This document shows positions 25,147 through 35,900 of a stretch of DNA of 45,569 bases, piece by piece. The notes below the pieces were generated by a model. The model was given only the letters and a program-made list of their open reading frames with translations, did no database searches and had not been told where the DNA came from. The translations under genes and the position numbers were made by a program. Positions within the stretch are counted from its first letter, which is position 1. The number at the start of each line of letters is the position of its first letter. Source of the stretch: Eubacteriales bacterium (GTDB lineage Bacteria; Bacillota; Clostridia; Lachnospirales; Lachnospiraceae); contig JAUNPU010000018.1 of assembly GCA_030536555.1 (NCBI GenBank), forward strand, positions 30,349 to 75,917, read 5' to 3'.

Positions 25147-26502
25147 CTACGCTCCCTTCTCCAGTCTTTTTGCTTTGGCAACACGCTTCTCGTAAGCGCT
25201 TGTGAGCTCTTTGTAGGTTTCATTTTCCAGAATGTTATAGCGTTTTCCTATCTTCGGTTTAGATCCCCGTCTGAACAGAATCTGATTCCCCAGCTTCATA
25301 TAAAGAACGTCTTCCAGTGGTCTGTTCACACGAAGACTGATGTTCTGTGCTGTAGCCAGATCATTTGACCCCATATACAGCAGGGTATCTGTGTTGTTAA
25401 TGATTGTCGTCGCCGCCTCCGAACCATAAATAGAAGAAAGCTGTGACTCCGACTGAATCAGAAGTGTGACTGAAATCTGTTTCTCGCGGAAGATAGCGAT
25501 ATACTGGTCAAAGAGCGGAACCGGGCAGCCTGTAGCGAAGTCATCCGCCAGAAGATGGACCGGTACTGGCAGCCTGCCATCTGCCTGCTCCTCTCCGAAC
25601 TCAAACAACTGTTTAAATGCATGACCATAGAACATATTAATAAAGCAGTTAAGTGCAGGATTTACCGGACTTGATGTAATAAACAGAGCTGTTTTATTCG
25701 ATGCCAGATGTTCAAAATCAACCTTTTTCTTCATGCGGAACATGGTTCGAAGTTCTGGACTGAAAACAGAATCAACGACTGTATTCAAAGTTCCAAACAC
25801 GCAGCTGGCTGTCTTAATTGGAAGCCTGCGGAAGCTCCTAAAGTTAGTCACTGCAAAATTTGAAGGATCTTTTGCCTCCAGAAATTCAAATTTTCTGTCA
25901 TAATTTGTTCTGATCTGCCCGGAAGCCTCTTCAAAGATCAGGTTATCCAGCATTTCGAGGCAGTCAGCAAAGTTCGCATTTTCCTCTGTCATCAGAACAT
26001 AGGCAATAATCGCCGCAAAAAGAGAGGTCGCAGCCTGATCCCAATATGGATCGGCATTGGAAATCTCCTTTTTGGGATTGGAGAAAACGACGCTTCTGGC
26101 AACAAAAGTAATATCTGAATAGGAACCAATGTAATCCAGTGGATCATAAGCTACAGTTCCACGATCCGGATGCACAAAATCGAGATCCCAGATTTCATAA
26201 CCACGGTCTCGCAGCAGTGGTATATACTTATTAACAATTCTGCGCTTTGTTACTGTCGCAATGATGCTTCGCCTGTAGGATTCCAGAAAAAATGGTTCTG
26301 CTACAGACATCGTCTTACCGGAACCTGATCCACCCACCACCAGGATATTATTATTAAGTCCTGTCTGGCTGCAGTCTGTACTGAACTCGCAGGAGGGGCC
26401 ATCTCCCAGAATGACCCGATCTGCTTTACAGGTTTCTTCCCGTTCGTCCGGATTTGCCCCAAACTTCTTTGTATTTTGCGCTCTCGTCTTACTTTTCTCC
26501 AT
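25147..26502 (-). CDS. VirD4/TraG-like coupling-type ATPase
   Basis: The 451-residue protein has Walker A GGSGSGKT (57-64), Walker B-like HLLADDFA (about 315), and segments typical of TraG/VirD4: VAYDPLDYI, DPYWDQAATSLFAAI and TLLIQSESQLSSIYG. No N-terminal membrane helices are present, so it is soluble or recruited by the adjacent membrane protein. Known relatives form a hexamer that feeds DNA or protein into a secretion channel. No relaxase or VirB4 is present nearby. The start is the ATG after the ClpP-like TGA stop; GGAGG lies 8 bases upstream. Confidence 0.85.
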   Translation of the reverse strand: MEKSKTRAQNTKKFGANPDEREETCKADRVILGDGPSCEFSTDCSQTGLNNNILVVGGSGSGKTMSVAEPFFLESYRRSIIATVTKRRIVNKYIPLLRDRGYEIWDLDFVHPDRGTVAYDPLDYIGSYSDITFVARSVVFSNPKKEISNADPYWDQAATSLFAAIIAYVLMTEENANFADCLEMLDNLIFEEASGQIRTNYDRKFEFLEAKDPSNFAVTNFRSFRRLPIKTASCVFGTLNTVVDSVFSPELRTMFRMKKKVDFEHLASNKTALFITSSPVNPALNCFINMFYGHAFKQLFEFGEEQADGRLPVPVHLLADDFATGCPVPLFDQYIAIFREKQISVTLLIQSESQLSSIYGSEAATTIINNTDTLLYMGSNDLATAQNISLRVNRPLEDVLYMKLGNQILFRRGSKPKIGKRYNILENETYKELTSAYEKRVAKAKRLEKGA

Positions 26503-27111
26503 TCATTCTCCCTCCATTCCATTTGCATAATCAATTACATCCGCAAAATCAATCTGCTTTTCACACAGACCAAACTCAATAGCTTCAGAAGGCGAAAAAT
26601 AATGATCGTACCCTGTGGCCTTATCTAATTCTTCCAACGTTCTTCCTGTATGAGATGCAAGAAGCTTATTCAGTTTTTCTTTCGTTTCAAGAAGACTGTC
26701 ACTGATGCTTTGAATACTCGATGCATTATTACCGGCCAGCCGGCCAGCCAGCAGCGGCTGGTGCAGCATAAGCTCACTGTTAGGAAGCATCAATCGCTCT
26801 TTTGCACAGGCAAAAACGACTGCCCCCATGCTATAAGCCTTTCCCATAACCACTGCCCTCACTGGCGCTTTTGATCCTACAATTGCATCATATATCATAA
26901 GTCCGCTGTTCACCTCCCCTCCCGAACTGTTGATAAGGATCGTAATCCACTCATCCTCAGATTCCATATTCAGCTCTAACAGCTTACCTGCAAAATCAAT
27001 TGCCGCCTCCTCTGTGATTTCTCCCTTAATGGTAATGATTCTTTTACTGAGATGTTTTGCATCCATTGATACCTGGGTAACACCACTGCTGGTTTTATGT
27101 AGTACATTCAT
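26503..27111 (-). CDS. ClpP-like serine protease
   Basis: The 202-residue protein keeps the ClpP catalytic triad by position: Ser94 (GKAYSMGAVVF), His117 (ELMLHQPL) and Asp169 (GYDHYFSPSEA, the second Asp in the family pattern). The usual ILINSSGGEVNSG strand-turn and the C-terminal EAIEFGL are also present. Length matches cellular ClpP. No ClpX/ClpA partner is encoded here, so it could use host unfoldases, process proteins of this system, or resemble phage-head/SPP-type ClpP relatives. GGAGG lies 10 bases before the start. It joins the ATPase with no gap. Confidence 0.85.
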   Translation of the reverse strand: MNVLHKTSSGVTQVSMDAKHLSKRIITIKGEITEEAAIDFAGKLLELNMESEDEWITILINSSGGEVNSGLMIYDAIVGSKAPVRAVVMGKAYSMGAVVFACAKERLMLPNSELMLHQPLLAGRLAGNNASSIQSISDSLLETKEKLNKLLASHTGRTLEELDKATGYDHYFSPSEAIEFGLCEKQIDFADVIDYANGMEGE

Positions 27112-27137
27112 TTATACTGTGCCTCCTTCACTTCCAA

Positions 27138-28409
27138 TCAGTTTTCATTCATCAGCTTCATTGCAAGTTCAGTTCGTGCGTCAATCAATACGACCTTTCT
27201 GTTACCGCTCGCTGCAGTTCCATCGTAGCCGGCGTTATACACATGCCAGGGATCGTCAGAACCCATTCCGATTGCGGTTATACGGCTGGCATCCGCTCCA
27301 AGTGTAACCAGCGTATTTTTTACCATCTCTGCCCTGTCTTTCGAGAGCTGTAAGTCCGACTCACTTGTGATGTCTCCAGCCGTGGATCCAATCAGTAACA
27401 GCGGCACTGTATCATGCTCGATCAGATATTCTGCAATTGGTCTGATGGTTTCCACAGCATTTTCCGGATGAAGATACACTGACTGATTGCCTACAAATTC
27501 CACCTGGCTTTCATCAAGCGATACCGGCTCCTCAAAAGCACTTGCAGACGCATCCTGCTTCACCGGTGCTTCGAGAGCTTCCGGTTCAAATGCCATCGGA
27601 ATCTCGGATGGAATTTCCACAATACTTACGGACGGAAGTCCTTCGGCCGAATTTTTATCTGTGCTTACCGTAATGTACTCATTCGGTACAAACTCACCAC
27701 CAGAGGCTTCAATCACAGCCTTCCAGATGCTTTCCAGGTTTTTGCTCTGCTTAGGAGTCAGCTTTTCCTGTGGGGCTGCAACCTGTCCCATGCCAAGCCA
27801 ATATACGATAATACCTTCCAGATCCGGAAGTGCCTCTCTTTCCTTTAGCATCTCCACAATCACATCAGGTTCTGCACTCAGCAGGTTGTTCTGAAAGTCC
27901 ATATATCCCCGTGTTCCCAGACCGGTTCCACAACAGATGATAGAACGGGATGTATAGCTGTCATCAAGGCTGTGAAGAGATGCTGCTGCACAGCGGAGTC
28001 CCTCCATATAATCGACCTCCGGGTAAACTGCCGATACCTCATCCATCACGTTCAGCAAATTAGTTGCTCTGTTCAGGGCATCTCTCTTCAGACGTTCCCC
28101 GGAAGCATTCTTGAACTGCTCATCAATATCAAGATTCTCAGCCGATACAAGTTCAGGTTCACCATCCACCCTTACGATATAGGAATATCCATAGTTATTG
28201 GCACAGTTGATCATGGTGTCCTGTACAAGCGGTGCAGATGAATCTGCAGGTTTCGCATTGGCAGTACGTGCAATCATGTAGGCAACTGCCGGCTTGCACG
28301 CTTCTGCAGAACTGACCGTATCACCTCCTTGTTTTCCGCATCCCGTCATACCAAGGACGAGTACTGCTGCCATTGCTGCAAATGTGATTTTGCTCATTCT
28401 GTTCTTCAT
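27138..28409 (-). CDS. Lipoprotein with C-terminal OmpA-like domain
   Basis: The 423-residue protein has a lipoprotein signal ending LGMTGC (Cys at about 24) and an extracytoplasmic central region of about 250 residues that I do not recognise. The C-terminal OmpA/MotB-type peptidoglycan-binding domain (about 315-420) contains SKDRAEMVKNTLVTLGA, ITAIGMGSDDP and GNRKVVLI. This ties the system to the cell wall. AAGGAGG lies upstream. It lies between the four-helix membrane protein and the ClpP-like protease. Confidence 0.8.
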   Translation of the reverse strand: MKNRMSKITFAAMAAVLVLGMTGCGKQGGDTVSSAEACKPAVAYMIARTANAKPADSSAPLVQDTMINCANNYGYSYIVRVDGEPELVSAENLDIDEQFKNASGERLKRDALNRATNLLNVMDEVSAVYPEVDYMEGLRCAAASLHSLDDSYTSRSIICCGTGLGTRGYMDFQNNLLSAEPDVIVEMLKEREALPDLEGIIVYWLGMGQVAAPQEKLTPKQSKNLESIWKAVIEASGGEFVPNEYITVSTDKNSAEGLPSVSIVEIPSEIPMAFEPEALEAPVKQDASASAFEEPVSLDESQVEFVGNQSVYLHPENAVETIRPIAEYLIEHDTVPLLLIGSTAGDITSESDLQLSKDRAEMVKNTLVTLGADASRITAIGMGSDDPWHVYNAGYDGTAASGNRKVVLIDARTELAMKLMNEN

Positions 28410-28422
28410 ATAGCATTCCTCC

Positions 28423-29256
28423 TTACGCTGCTTCTGAAATATTTACTACCTGCTTACTATTCAATGGTTTGATTTCGTTATGTTCACCACACGTTTTTTC
28501 CAGTGCCTCCAATTCCCTGCTGAGTCTTTCAAAGAGCTCATCGTAGCGTGATTTGCCGAGATCTGCATAAAGAATCAAAGCATCGTTAACTACCTCTTTT
28601 TTTGCATTGGCCAGATGCTGCCGGTCCATCTCAAGGATACGTTCCCCGTTGAAATCCTCGCATTCTGCCTGAATGGACTCCAGACGTCTGCAGTAGTCTT
28701 TGATTTCTTCAAGTGCCATTTCCTCACGGCACATCTTCTGGCCTAAAGGATCATAAGTTTTATAGCTGATTGCAAAGTTACCGACTGATGTAATCAGCGG
28801 AATGACCACTGCAAAAATCGTCTGTGCAATTGTTTCAGCATCCACAACTCCTCCCACGGTAGAAAGAGACATTGTTGCATATCTCAGGATACCGTTTACT
28901 GCCAGAGAAAAAAAGGTGACGCCCAGAAGGATATAAAGGGTTTCCTTTTCTCTGCTTAACCCCTGTCTGATCTGCTTGGCAACAATACCTGCGTAAACCG
29001 CAACCACATCTGCGCCAAATGCAAGACCGGCTACCTGAAGCAAAATCATGAATGGTGTATCGTAGGAAATCCTGACAAACAAACTGCGGAAAGTGGCCAG
29101 ATCGATTACAATGCAGACAGCCATCAGCAGATAAGCAGCCGTATTCCTCAGGAATAAACTGTCCGGTTGATATTTCGCTTTTGTATGCTTGTGCAGGTCT
29201 TCCTGCAGAAGTTCCCCGCCTCGATTCATCTTTACTGCAAAACCGTTATCTCTCAT
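28423..29256 (-). CDS. Four-helix membrane protein with long cytoplasmic helix
   Basis: The 277-residue protein has four membrane helices between residues 35 and 165 (for example AAYLLMAVCIVIDLATF). The last 110 residues are a charged helical domain (EEIKDYCRRLESIQAECE, LFERLSRELEALEKTC) likely to form a coiled coil. No family recognised. It overlaps the upstream coiled-coil gene by 11 bases. In this operon it may be the inner-membrane partner of the ATPase and OmpA lipoprotein. Confidence 0.7.
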   Translation of the reverse strand: MRDNGFAVKMNRGGELLQEDLHKHTKAKYQPDSLFLRNTAAYLLMAVCIVIDLATFRSLFVRISYDTPFMILLQVAGLAFGADVVAVYAGIVAKQIRQGLSREKETLYILLGVTFFSLAVNGILRYATMSLSTVGGVVDAETIAQTIFAVVIPLITSVGNFAISYKTYDPLGQKMCREEMALEEIKDYCRRLESIQAECEDFNGERILEMDRQHLANAKKEVVNDALILYADLGKSRYDELFERLSRELEALEKTCGEHNEIKPLNSKQVVNISEAA

Positions 29257-29719
29257 GCTTTTTTACCTCCTGATCAAAACCACGGTATCGGTTCCAGAGC
29301 ATGCACGTGAACTCATGCTCCTCTTCTATTTGCTTTTCCTTCTCTCTGCACATCTCAAGGATCTTGGCCAGATCCGCGCTGTGTATAGCCATATTGCCAG
29401 CCTGTCTGCTATAGAAATCCATATGTTCAAGAGACTGATCCTCCAGATAACGAATACCTTCTCTCGCAGGTCCGAGAATCTGGTCAAGCAGACAGTCTGC
29501 ATTTCCGGCATCAGTCGTCTGAGAGGAAACGAACTTCTCCAGAATTCTGGCATTTTCTTCCTTCTGCCGGGCCAGATCACAGACTGGTGATTTCTTATAG
29601 CTTACCGCTCTGTAATTCTCAAAAAGTTCATTCGTTCGGCGGCGGAAATCATAAACAATATGACGTACGTCATCTACTTCGCTGAACAGACTGTTATTTT
29701 TCTTTTTTCCAAACAGCAT
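29246..29719 (-). CDS. Coiled-coil hypothetical protein
   Basis: The 157-residue protein is all helical, with a basic N-terminus (MLFGKKKN) and heptad-like stretches (LARQKEENARILEKF; ILEMCREKEKQIEEEHEF). There is no membrane helix. GGGGAGG is placed just before its start, at the end of the 43-residue ORF. No family recognised; a structural adaptor is likely. Confidence 0.65.
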   Translation of the reverse strand: MLFGKKKNNSLFSEVDDVRHIVYDFRRRTNELFENYRAVSYKKSPVCDLARQKEENARILEKFVSSQTTDAGNADCLLDQILGPAREGIRYLEDQSLEHMDFYSRQAGNMAIHSADLAKILEMCREKEKQIEEEHEFTCMLWNRYRGFDQEVKKHER

Positions 29720-29851
29720 TTACATCACCTCCCCATATAACTCTGATACAAGTTCCGCACGGAGCTTTTCAGCTCTGGCAGACACAACATTTTCTTTCAC
29801 CTGACTCCTGATTGCATCCTTCTGATCAATGGCTCTCCAGATACGCTTCAT
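29720..29851 (-). CDS. 43-residue protein, first ORF of the coupling-ATPase operon
   Basis: The ORF starts MKRIWRAIDQKDAIRSQVKE and continues as a charged helix, ending SELYGEVM. GAGGAGGG lies 7 bases before the ATG. Its stop codon TAA is followed at once by the ATG of the next gene (TAAATG), and its own end carries that gene's Shine-Dalgarno site. It may act as a translational lead or as a short partner protein. Confidence 0.6.
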   Translation of the reverse strand: MKRIWRAIDQKDAIRSQVKENVVSARAEKLRAELVSELYGEVM

Positions 29852-29878
29852 GGCGTTTTCCCTCCTCTGTTTGTTATA

Positions 29879-29909
29879 ATTATATTGAACCATCCTGCCA
29901 TACTTTCAA
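29879..29909 (-). promoter_or_regulatory. Putative promoter of the coupling-ATPase operon
   Basis: Minus strand: TTGAAA (29909-29904), a 19-base spacer and TATAAT (29884-29879). The spacer is longer than optimal. It fires away from the RyR gene promoter. Confidence 0.45.
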
Positions 29910-29971
29910 AAAGAGTCTCTTCTGATGTTTCCTGCCAGTCCAAAATGAAAGTAACGAAACTGTCAATTTTA

Positions 29972-30000
29972 TTGAAATTACATTCATGCTTTGATAAAAT
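29972..30000 (+). promoter_or_regulatory. Promoter of the plus-strand RyR-domain gene
   Basis: TTGAAA (29972-29977), 17-base spacer, TAAAAT (29995-30000), about 50 bases before the start codon. Confidence 0.65.
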
Positions 30001-30051
30001 ACAAATGGAATATTATGATATTTCCACTATAACTCTAAGGAGGAAAACCTT

Positions 30052-32859
30052 ATGCCATCTTATAAGCGTTTAGATGCCTGCATTTTTAACATAACATGGA
30101 ACGATCTATATCAGAAAATATATTGCCGCTTCACCGATATCAATCTTACTTTGATTGAATTTGAATTTCTTAAGGCGGTTTATCCAAATGATTTTCTAGA
30201 GGTTTCATTAATAAGAAATAAAAAATTCCAAGGTAAATATGCCTCCCTCATCTGCAGGGCAACCGATGACGCCCGTCCTAGATTCGAGGAATCTCGTGAC
30301 TATTTAATTAATTTACGTACACCGGATTATGAGAAATATCGCTACGATACCTGCCCTGTAATCACTGCGTTTCAAAAGAATTGGGAAAAACTCATTCCGA
30401 TTCTCACAGAAGGAGATAGTGAACAGAAGCAGGAACTCATAGCAGCAATTGACCACTTGCTTTCCGATATTCCTGAGGTCAGCGATCCACTTGACATATT
30501 TCAAAGAATTTATCCATTATACGAAAGCGGTCACTATTCCCAGGTACTGGCTATCCTTTCAGTTATGGCATCTACGCTCTTTCACTTTACTGTGAATAAC
30601 AAGAAAATTTCCGATGCAGATTCTGATTTACATACATTAGTATTGCCGCCACTCCCAGCCAAAGAAGCATCCTTTAACCTCGAAAAGGCTCGTACTCTCT
30701 TGGATGACAACAGATGTAATCTGGAGGAATTCAAAGAAATGCTTTCTTATTCTTTGAAAAGTTCCAATGAAAAGACAGAGGCACAATATCTTCTTTACAT
30801 GAAGGCTGTTCAATTCGGCGAAAAACAAAAATATCATGATTATCTTGTAAAATCTGCAGTTGCAGGATTTGAACTTGCGATGCTTCGGCAAAAAGATGAA
30901 AAAGCAGAGGAGCTTTTAAGAAATGTAGTTAAGATCTATGAAGATCCAACTGCTGTTGACCAGACTTCCATATCAAAGTGTTGTCGAAATTGTGAGGATA
31001 TATTGCGCTTAACACCGACTGTTTCAAATACATATCGGGGCCCAGCAAGCTATATATTATATAAATACAGTGAAACAGGAGCGTATACATCTCCTTCAGG
31101 TGAAACAGCATATCAGTTTTTAGAAATCAGTCATAACTGCGGATACGCTCCGGCAACAACCGCCTGGGAAAAGCATAATACTTTTTCTATAACACCTACT
31201 TTTATTCCCGGCGAAGAAACAACATCCGGAATATGCTATTTTAATGCTGACAACATATATTCCAAAACGTTCCTCAAAACCAAACCAGAATCATGGACTG
31301 TGGAATACGACAGTTATTCCTGCATATTTAACGAGAATCTGCCTCAAAGACTATTTTTAATCGATGATGATATTGACAAGAATCTCTCTGACCTGCTGAC
31401 CATGTTACAGGAAATAAAAAATGCCATGCCTTCTTTTAATGGCAGTCGGCTCGAGATTTTTATCCGTCACAATTCAGATACCGCACGGGCAATAATTGAT
31501 ACTGCAGTCAGTCACATGGGCAACATTTTACTTCCCATTTACATCATTAACGATGATAAAAGTGCGGCTCAGCAATTATTATCCCAACATCCTCTGTTCT
31601 ATCCGCTGAAGGGTGTTAAATTATCCGAAACACCAGTCTCTCCTGATGAGGATCGCCCTATACTTAACTTTGTTATCTTGGGAACTTCTGATGTAGCAGA
31701 ATGGCTCATTAGAGAAGCCTTTTGGATGATGGGGGATAAGAATAATGCCGTGGAGCACAAGATCACTCTTTTAGCTCCAAATGGAGAAGATTTTATTGTA
31801 AAACTAAAAACAAAGTACCCCGGAATGGTTAAGGATAATTTTAATATTCAGGGAATAGAGATTCCTGATATCATTGGCAAGAATATCAATTTTGATTCCA
31901 GTGAATTGCTGGATGAGGTAGATAACATCGTCTCTGAATCTCCTTACTGCTATTTTTCAGTAGCAACACCTGACGATGAAGTTAATTTATCTATCGCGAT
32001 GAGAATCCGTGAAGCCTCTATAAGAACTTACATCCGCAACGCTGCGGATACGGCTTTGAGCGATCTGTTCCCTATTGCATTTCTTTGTCGCGAAGATAAA
32101 ATAGCCTGGCTCAGTCGAAGCATGGTGATTGAAAAAGAAAACCAGGGCAATAAGTGGTTCAATACATGGTCTCTTATTCCATTTGGCGAAATCTCAAACC
32201 GTTATTCCTGGAACGAGATTACCGGCGGAACTTTCCAGCAGCTTGCTTTATGTATACACTATCAATATAATGACATTGAATCAAACGAATCAGATTCCGA
32301 AATGGATAGTACTTATGAGAAAGCTTATAATGCAAAAAAAGATTTCTACCTGCGGCAGTATAATCAGGACAGCTCATATAGTTTAGCATTGAGTCTTCCT
32401 TACAGAATTTTCCAGTTCAACGAATTGAACGGAAATAGAGTTTCACCGATTGCATGGGGAATACGTGACAAAACTGTCTTTTCCACGGCAGAACAATTGG
32501 CTTTGCTTTCTAAACGCATCAATGAACGTTTTATGAAACCAGATGCCTGGAAAAAGATTGCCGAATGGGAACATGCACGCTGGGTTCGATGGATGCTTTC
32601 TCGTGGTTGGTTATCCGCTTCTTTTGATGATGCTGTTTTTGCTTTCAAGCAAGGTAATCCACGACAGCAATTGTTTGTGGCGCGTTTGCATCCCTGCATT
32701 TGCTCATATGAAGATTTGTCTGAACTGCAGAAGGTTCTTTACGAACAATGTAATATTAAAAAAGACTTTTATACTGCTGACCTTATCAATGTAAAAGCTA
32801 CTAAGCGTATACTTTCTTTAGAGTGGATAGCATCTCCTGCTAAAGAATCAGATCGATAA
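30052..32859 (+). CDS. RyR-domain protein with Rossmann (TrkA-N-like) module
   Basis: The 935-residue protein is the only island gene on the plus strand. The N-terminal 330 residues are helical with TPR/Sel1-like features (AQYLLYMKAVQFGEKQKY). A Rossmann-like unit starts near 535 (LNFVILGTSDVAEWLIREAF) and continues with DDEVNLSIAMRIREA. Residues about 825-905 form a RyR domain, the small repeat of ryanodine receptors: WEHARWVRWMLSRGW, then ARLHPCICSYEDL. RyR domains in bacteria have been proposed to bind nucleotides in conflict systems. AAGGAGG lies 8 bases before the start. Its codon use is more AT-rich than the neighbours, suggesting a different origin. Confidence 0.75.
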   Translation: MPSYKRLDACIFNITWNDLYQKIYCRFTDINLTLIEFEFLKAVYPNDFLEVSLIRNKKFQGKYASLICRATDDARPRFEESRDYLINLRTPDYEKYRYDTCPVITAFQKNWEKLIPILTEGDSEQKQELIAAIDHLLSDIPEVSDPLDIFQRIYPLYESGHYSQVLAILSVMASTLFHFTVNNKKISDADSDLHTLVLPPLPAKEASFNLEKARTLLDDNRCNLEEFKEMLSYSLKSSNEKTEAQYLLYMKAVQFGEKQKYHDYLVKSAVAGFELAMLRQKDEKAEELLRNVVKIYEDPTAVDQTSISKCCRNCEDILRLTPTVSNTYRGPASYILYKYSETGAYTSPSGETAYQFLEISHNCGYAPATTAWEKHNTFSITPTFIPGEETTSGICYFNADNIYSKTFLKTKPESWTVEYDSYSCIFNENLPQRLFLIDDDIDKNLSDLLTMLQEIKNAMPSFNGSRLEIFIRHNSDTARAIIDTAVSHMGNILLPIYIINDDKSAAQQLLSQHPLFYPLKGVKLSETPVSPDEDRPILNFVILGTSDVAEWLIREAFWMMGDKNNAVEHKITLLAPNGEDFIVKLKTKYPGMVKDNFNIQGIEIPDIIGKNINFDSSELLDEVDNIVSESPYCYFSVATPDDEVNLSIAMRIREASIRTYIRNAADTALSDLFPIAFLCREDKIAWLSRSMVIEKENQGNKWFNTWSLIPFGEISNRYSWNEITGGTFQQLALCIHYQYNDIESNESDSEMDSTYEKAYNAKKDFYLRQYNQDSSYSLALSLPYRIFQFNELNGNRVSPIAWGIRDKTVFSTAEQLALLSKRINERFMKPDAWKKIAEWEHARWVRWMLSRGWLSASFDDAVFAFKQGNPRQQLFVARLHPCICSYEDLSELQKVLYEQCNIKKDFYTADLINVKATKRILSLEWIASPAKESDR

Positions 32860-32899
32860 ACCAAGCATATATGATCCGGAGAAATCTGTTTCTATCCTC

Positions 32900-32941
32900 G
32901 AACTGCCCTGCTATTTCGTTTTTGAAATGACAGGGCAGTTC
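32900..32941. terminator. Bidirectional hairpin between convergent RyR genes
   Basis: GAACTGCCCTG (32900-32910) pairs perfectly with CAGGGCAGTTC (32931-32941); inside, ATTTC pairs with GAAAT. It lies between the two stop codons. The T-run is poor on both sides. Confidence 0.65.
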
Positions 32942-32959
32942 TTCAACTCCTTATTCGTT

Positions 32960-35900
32960 TTATCTGAATCCATTCACCACATCCTGTAACGCCTTTCGCA
33001 TCTTCTCCGGATTCCAGAGCGTTTCTGTTCCCCAGACCGGGACATTCATTTGCTTCGCTCTCTCCAGAAATGCATTGTTTCCTGCCTGACTGTAATCTGA
33101 GGAAATAGCCATGACTCCCTTTGACTGGAACCGGTCAGATACCGATTTGATTTCATAAATCCATTGCATGGAATCCTTGTCAGAGGTTTTGCAGGAGACC
33201 ATTACCCCTTCCATACCAGTAATTCCAATCACATCTACCTCATTCATAACCGATTGAGGCTTCTTCTTAGAACTGTATAAAAGCTTTCGACGCGCATCCA
33301 TATATTGACCGTAGCCCCGGCACGGCGAATCTTTTATTGCATTAAGCAGGACATCCTCCTGCAGCTCTTCATCGACATCCCAGGAAATTTTCACACCGGT
33401 TTCAACAGCATCAAACATTCCGGATTCTCTCATAAAATAGTACACGATCAATTCAAAAACTGCTCCCTGTGTTTTGAACAAATGCATGGTAGCTTCATCT
33501 TTGAAACAAAATGATGCCGCACCCTCATCATCAATTTCCAGATTTGAAATATATCCCAATTTCAAAAGATCCCTCATAAAACTGATTTTCGTTTCAATCT
33601 GCAGCTGGTCTTCCAGAGGGTCATACAGCCGCATCCCTTGAACGGATCGATCCGTAATCTTCAGACCACCATTTAGCGGAATAAATTTTAAGCCTTTATA
33701 TTCAGCAGCTTCGTCTGCTCTGTCTTTCTCGAATATCTTCAATACCTCAACTATATCTGCGTCCACGCAGCTAAAGGTAACGCTTACAATATCCCCCGCC
33801 AATTGCGCTGTGTAATCATCAAGAATCTGATAATCCTGCAGCTGGCGCAATGTATTTCCAATCTTAGCAGACGTAAACAATGACACCTGGAAATCCCCAT
33901 GATAATTCAAAACCACATGATTGCTCTTGAATTGGTAATCCGCTTCAAGAACATGATCCTTTGCTGCAGATGCCAGCAAGCGGGTCATCACGGCCCATGG
34001 ATGAAAGCTTTTCTGCTTACCATCTGCTCCCTGAATCTTAAGGGAATCACAGTATTCTTTGAACAGACTGACAAGCTTATCGTATTGTGTACTGTCGTAC
34101 AACATGGAGTACTCATTTACCACCTTGCCGCCCATCAGCTGTACATATTCCGAAAAAGAATAGCTCTTATTGTCAAGACCAATCCCGATATTTTTATCAT
34201 CGGAAAAAGAGACGATTCCCTTATTGGGCACATATTGAACAACGCTGAGCATTCCCGGATACTTTCCCATGAGCTTTCCGATTGCCAAAAACGCTTCAAC
34301 ACTTCGATTAGGAACACAGTTGATTACGATGTTTTCAGCTCCATACGTTTGTATCTGAGCATCAAGAGAATCAAAAACAGTATCAAGACTCATGAATGTC
34401 AACCGCAAAAACCGTGCATTCGTATTGTTCCCTCTGCTTTTAAAATATGACTCTATCGATTTCTGATAACGGGTACTGCCAACTGTTTTTCCGATAAATA
34501 TTGCATTTTCCGCACAGAACAAGGTAGGAACAATTACGTCATAAGCAGCTGTTACACTGCCATCACGAACAGTAAGAACTGTCTTATTCTTAACCCTGTA
34601 CCACAATGCAAACGGCAGCATCTCAACAAGCTGCTGATCCAGTCCAAAGAAATCAGTGCGTGCATTGAAAACCTTAAATGGCATCAGTTCTTTGTCCACA
34701 GTGTCAAGGTTCTCTTTCTCTCCATCAGAACTGCTCTCTGAGTAGGCGATTGCCTCAGACAGAGACCGCTGATACAAAGCAAGTGAATGATCCTCATCAT
34801 TTGCAAGCTTCAGAATGGAGTGGCGAAGGTTGCTATATACAGCGTTTTCTCCCTTTATCTTACCGGTAATCGAATCGATCCTGATTTTTGAGACCAGCTG
34901 TCCGGTGAGCTGATGCACTCTCAAACTTGCTCTATCCAGCTCTGACGGATAATTGGACGGACATTTCCTATCCAGCCACTCCCGATATACCCGATCAAAA
35001 TCCTGTTCCAGCGCAATATTTTCCGTACAGTCACAAAGACAGATGTGCAGCCGTTCCTTTTTTGCCTGATGAGTATTCCCATCATGATACAGTATTTTTG
35101 TTTCTTCCTCTACAGTCGGTGCACGGAACCCCCGCATGATGGTATATGCATTCCACCGGCGATGTTCTAATGCAATCAGCTTTCTGTACAAACCGTTTTT
35201 CTTGCGAATTGCTTCTTTCAGCGTATCGATCGGATCCTTATCAGGAACTGCAATTCTGCAGACTTCCAGCTTCACAGGAATATGTACCACCGCAGCAAAT
35301 GATGAATCTGCAGCATAATCTGCTCCCAGGAAATTTGAAATAATACTTGTATCACCAATACCGTAATCTGTAGGCGAATCAATGAATTCCCGCTTCAGAC
35401 TCTCAGCAAATTTTTGGTCTGCCTGATTCTTATTTGCCCGCTGATCGTATTTCATTTCATACGCAAAGTTTATATTTCTTGCAATGCGGTTCAGTTCGTC
35501 ATTCTCCTTTTCGACCGCACCTCCAAAGAAGGATATCTCTATTCCGTTTTCACTTCCATATTGTATTAACGAAATCTGATCCTCCCGGCTGATATTCACT
35601 GAAAACTCATTAAATACATGGATAATGATTTTTCCGGTGTATCTCTGACCGTTAGCTTGGGACTTACTGATTCCTGACACGATCTCAGAAGCTGCAATCC
35701 AATTATGTTCGGCATCTCCGAGCGATACAACCACATAATTATAACGATTTTTCTCAAACCCCAACGGCGTAAGACCGGATTCGTCTATCCCTTCTTCCAC
35801 ATCTACATTAACAAACCGAACGTTGGCATAATGCTTCTTTTCAATATACTGCCTTAATGCAGGAAATGGTGCACATTCATCTGCTGCTAAAACCGCTTTT

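Noticed and set aside
25017..25223. A 68-residue minus-strand frame overlapping the end of the VirD4-like gene
   Set aside because: The overlapping 52-residue frame directly follows the ATPase gene and has the better protein-like composition.
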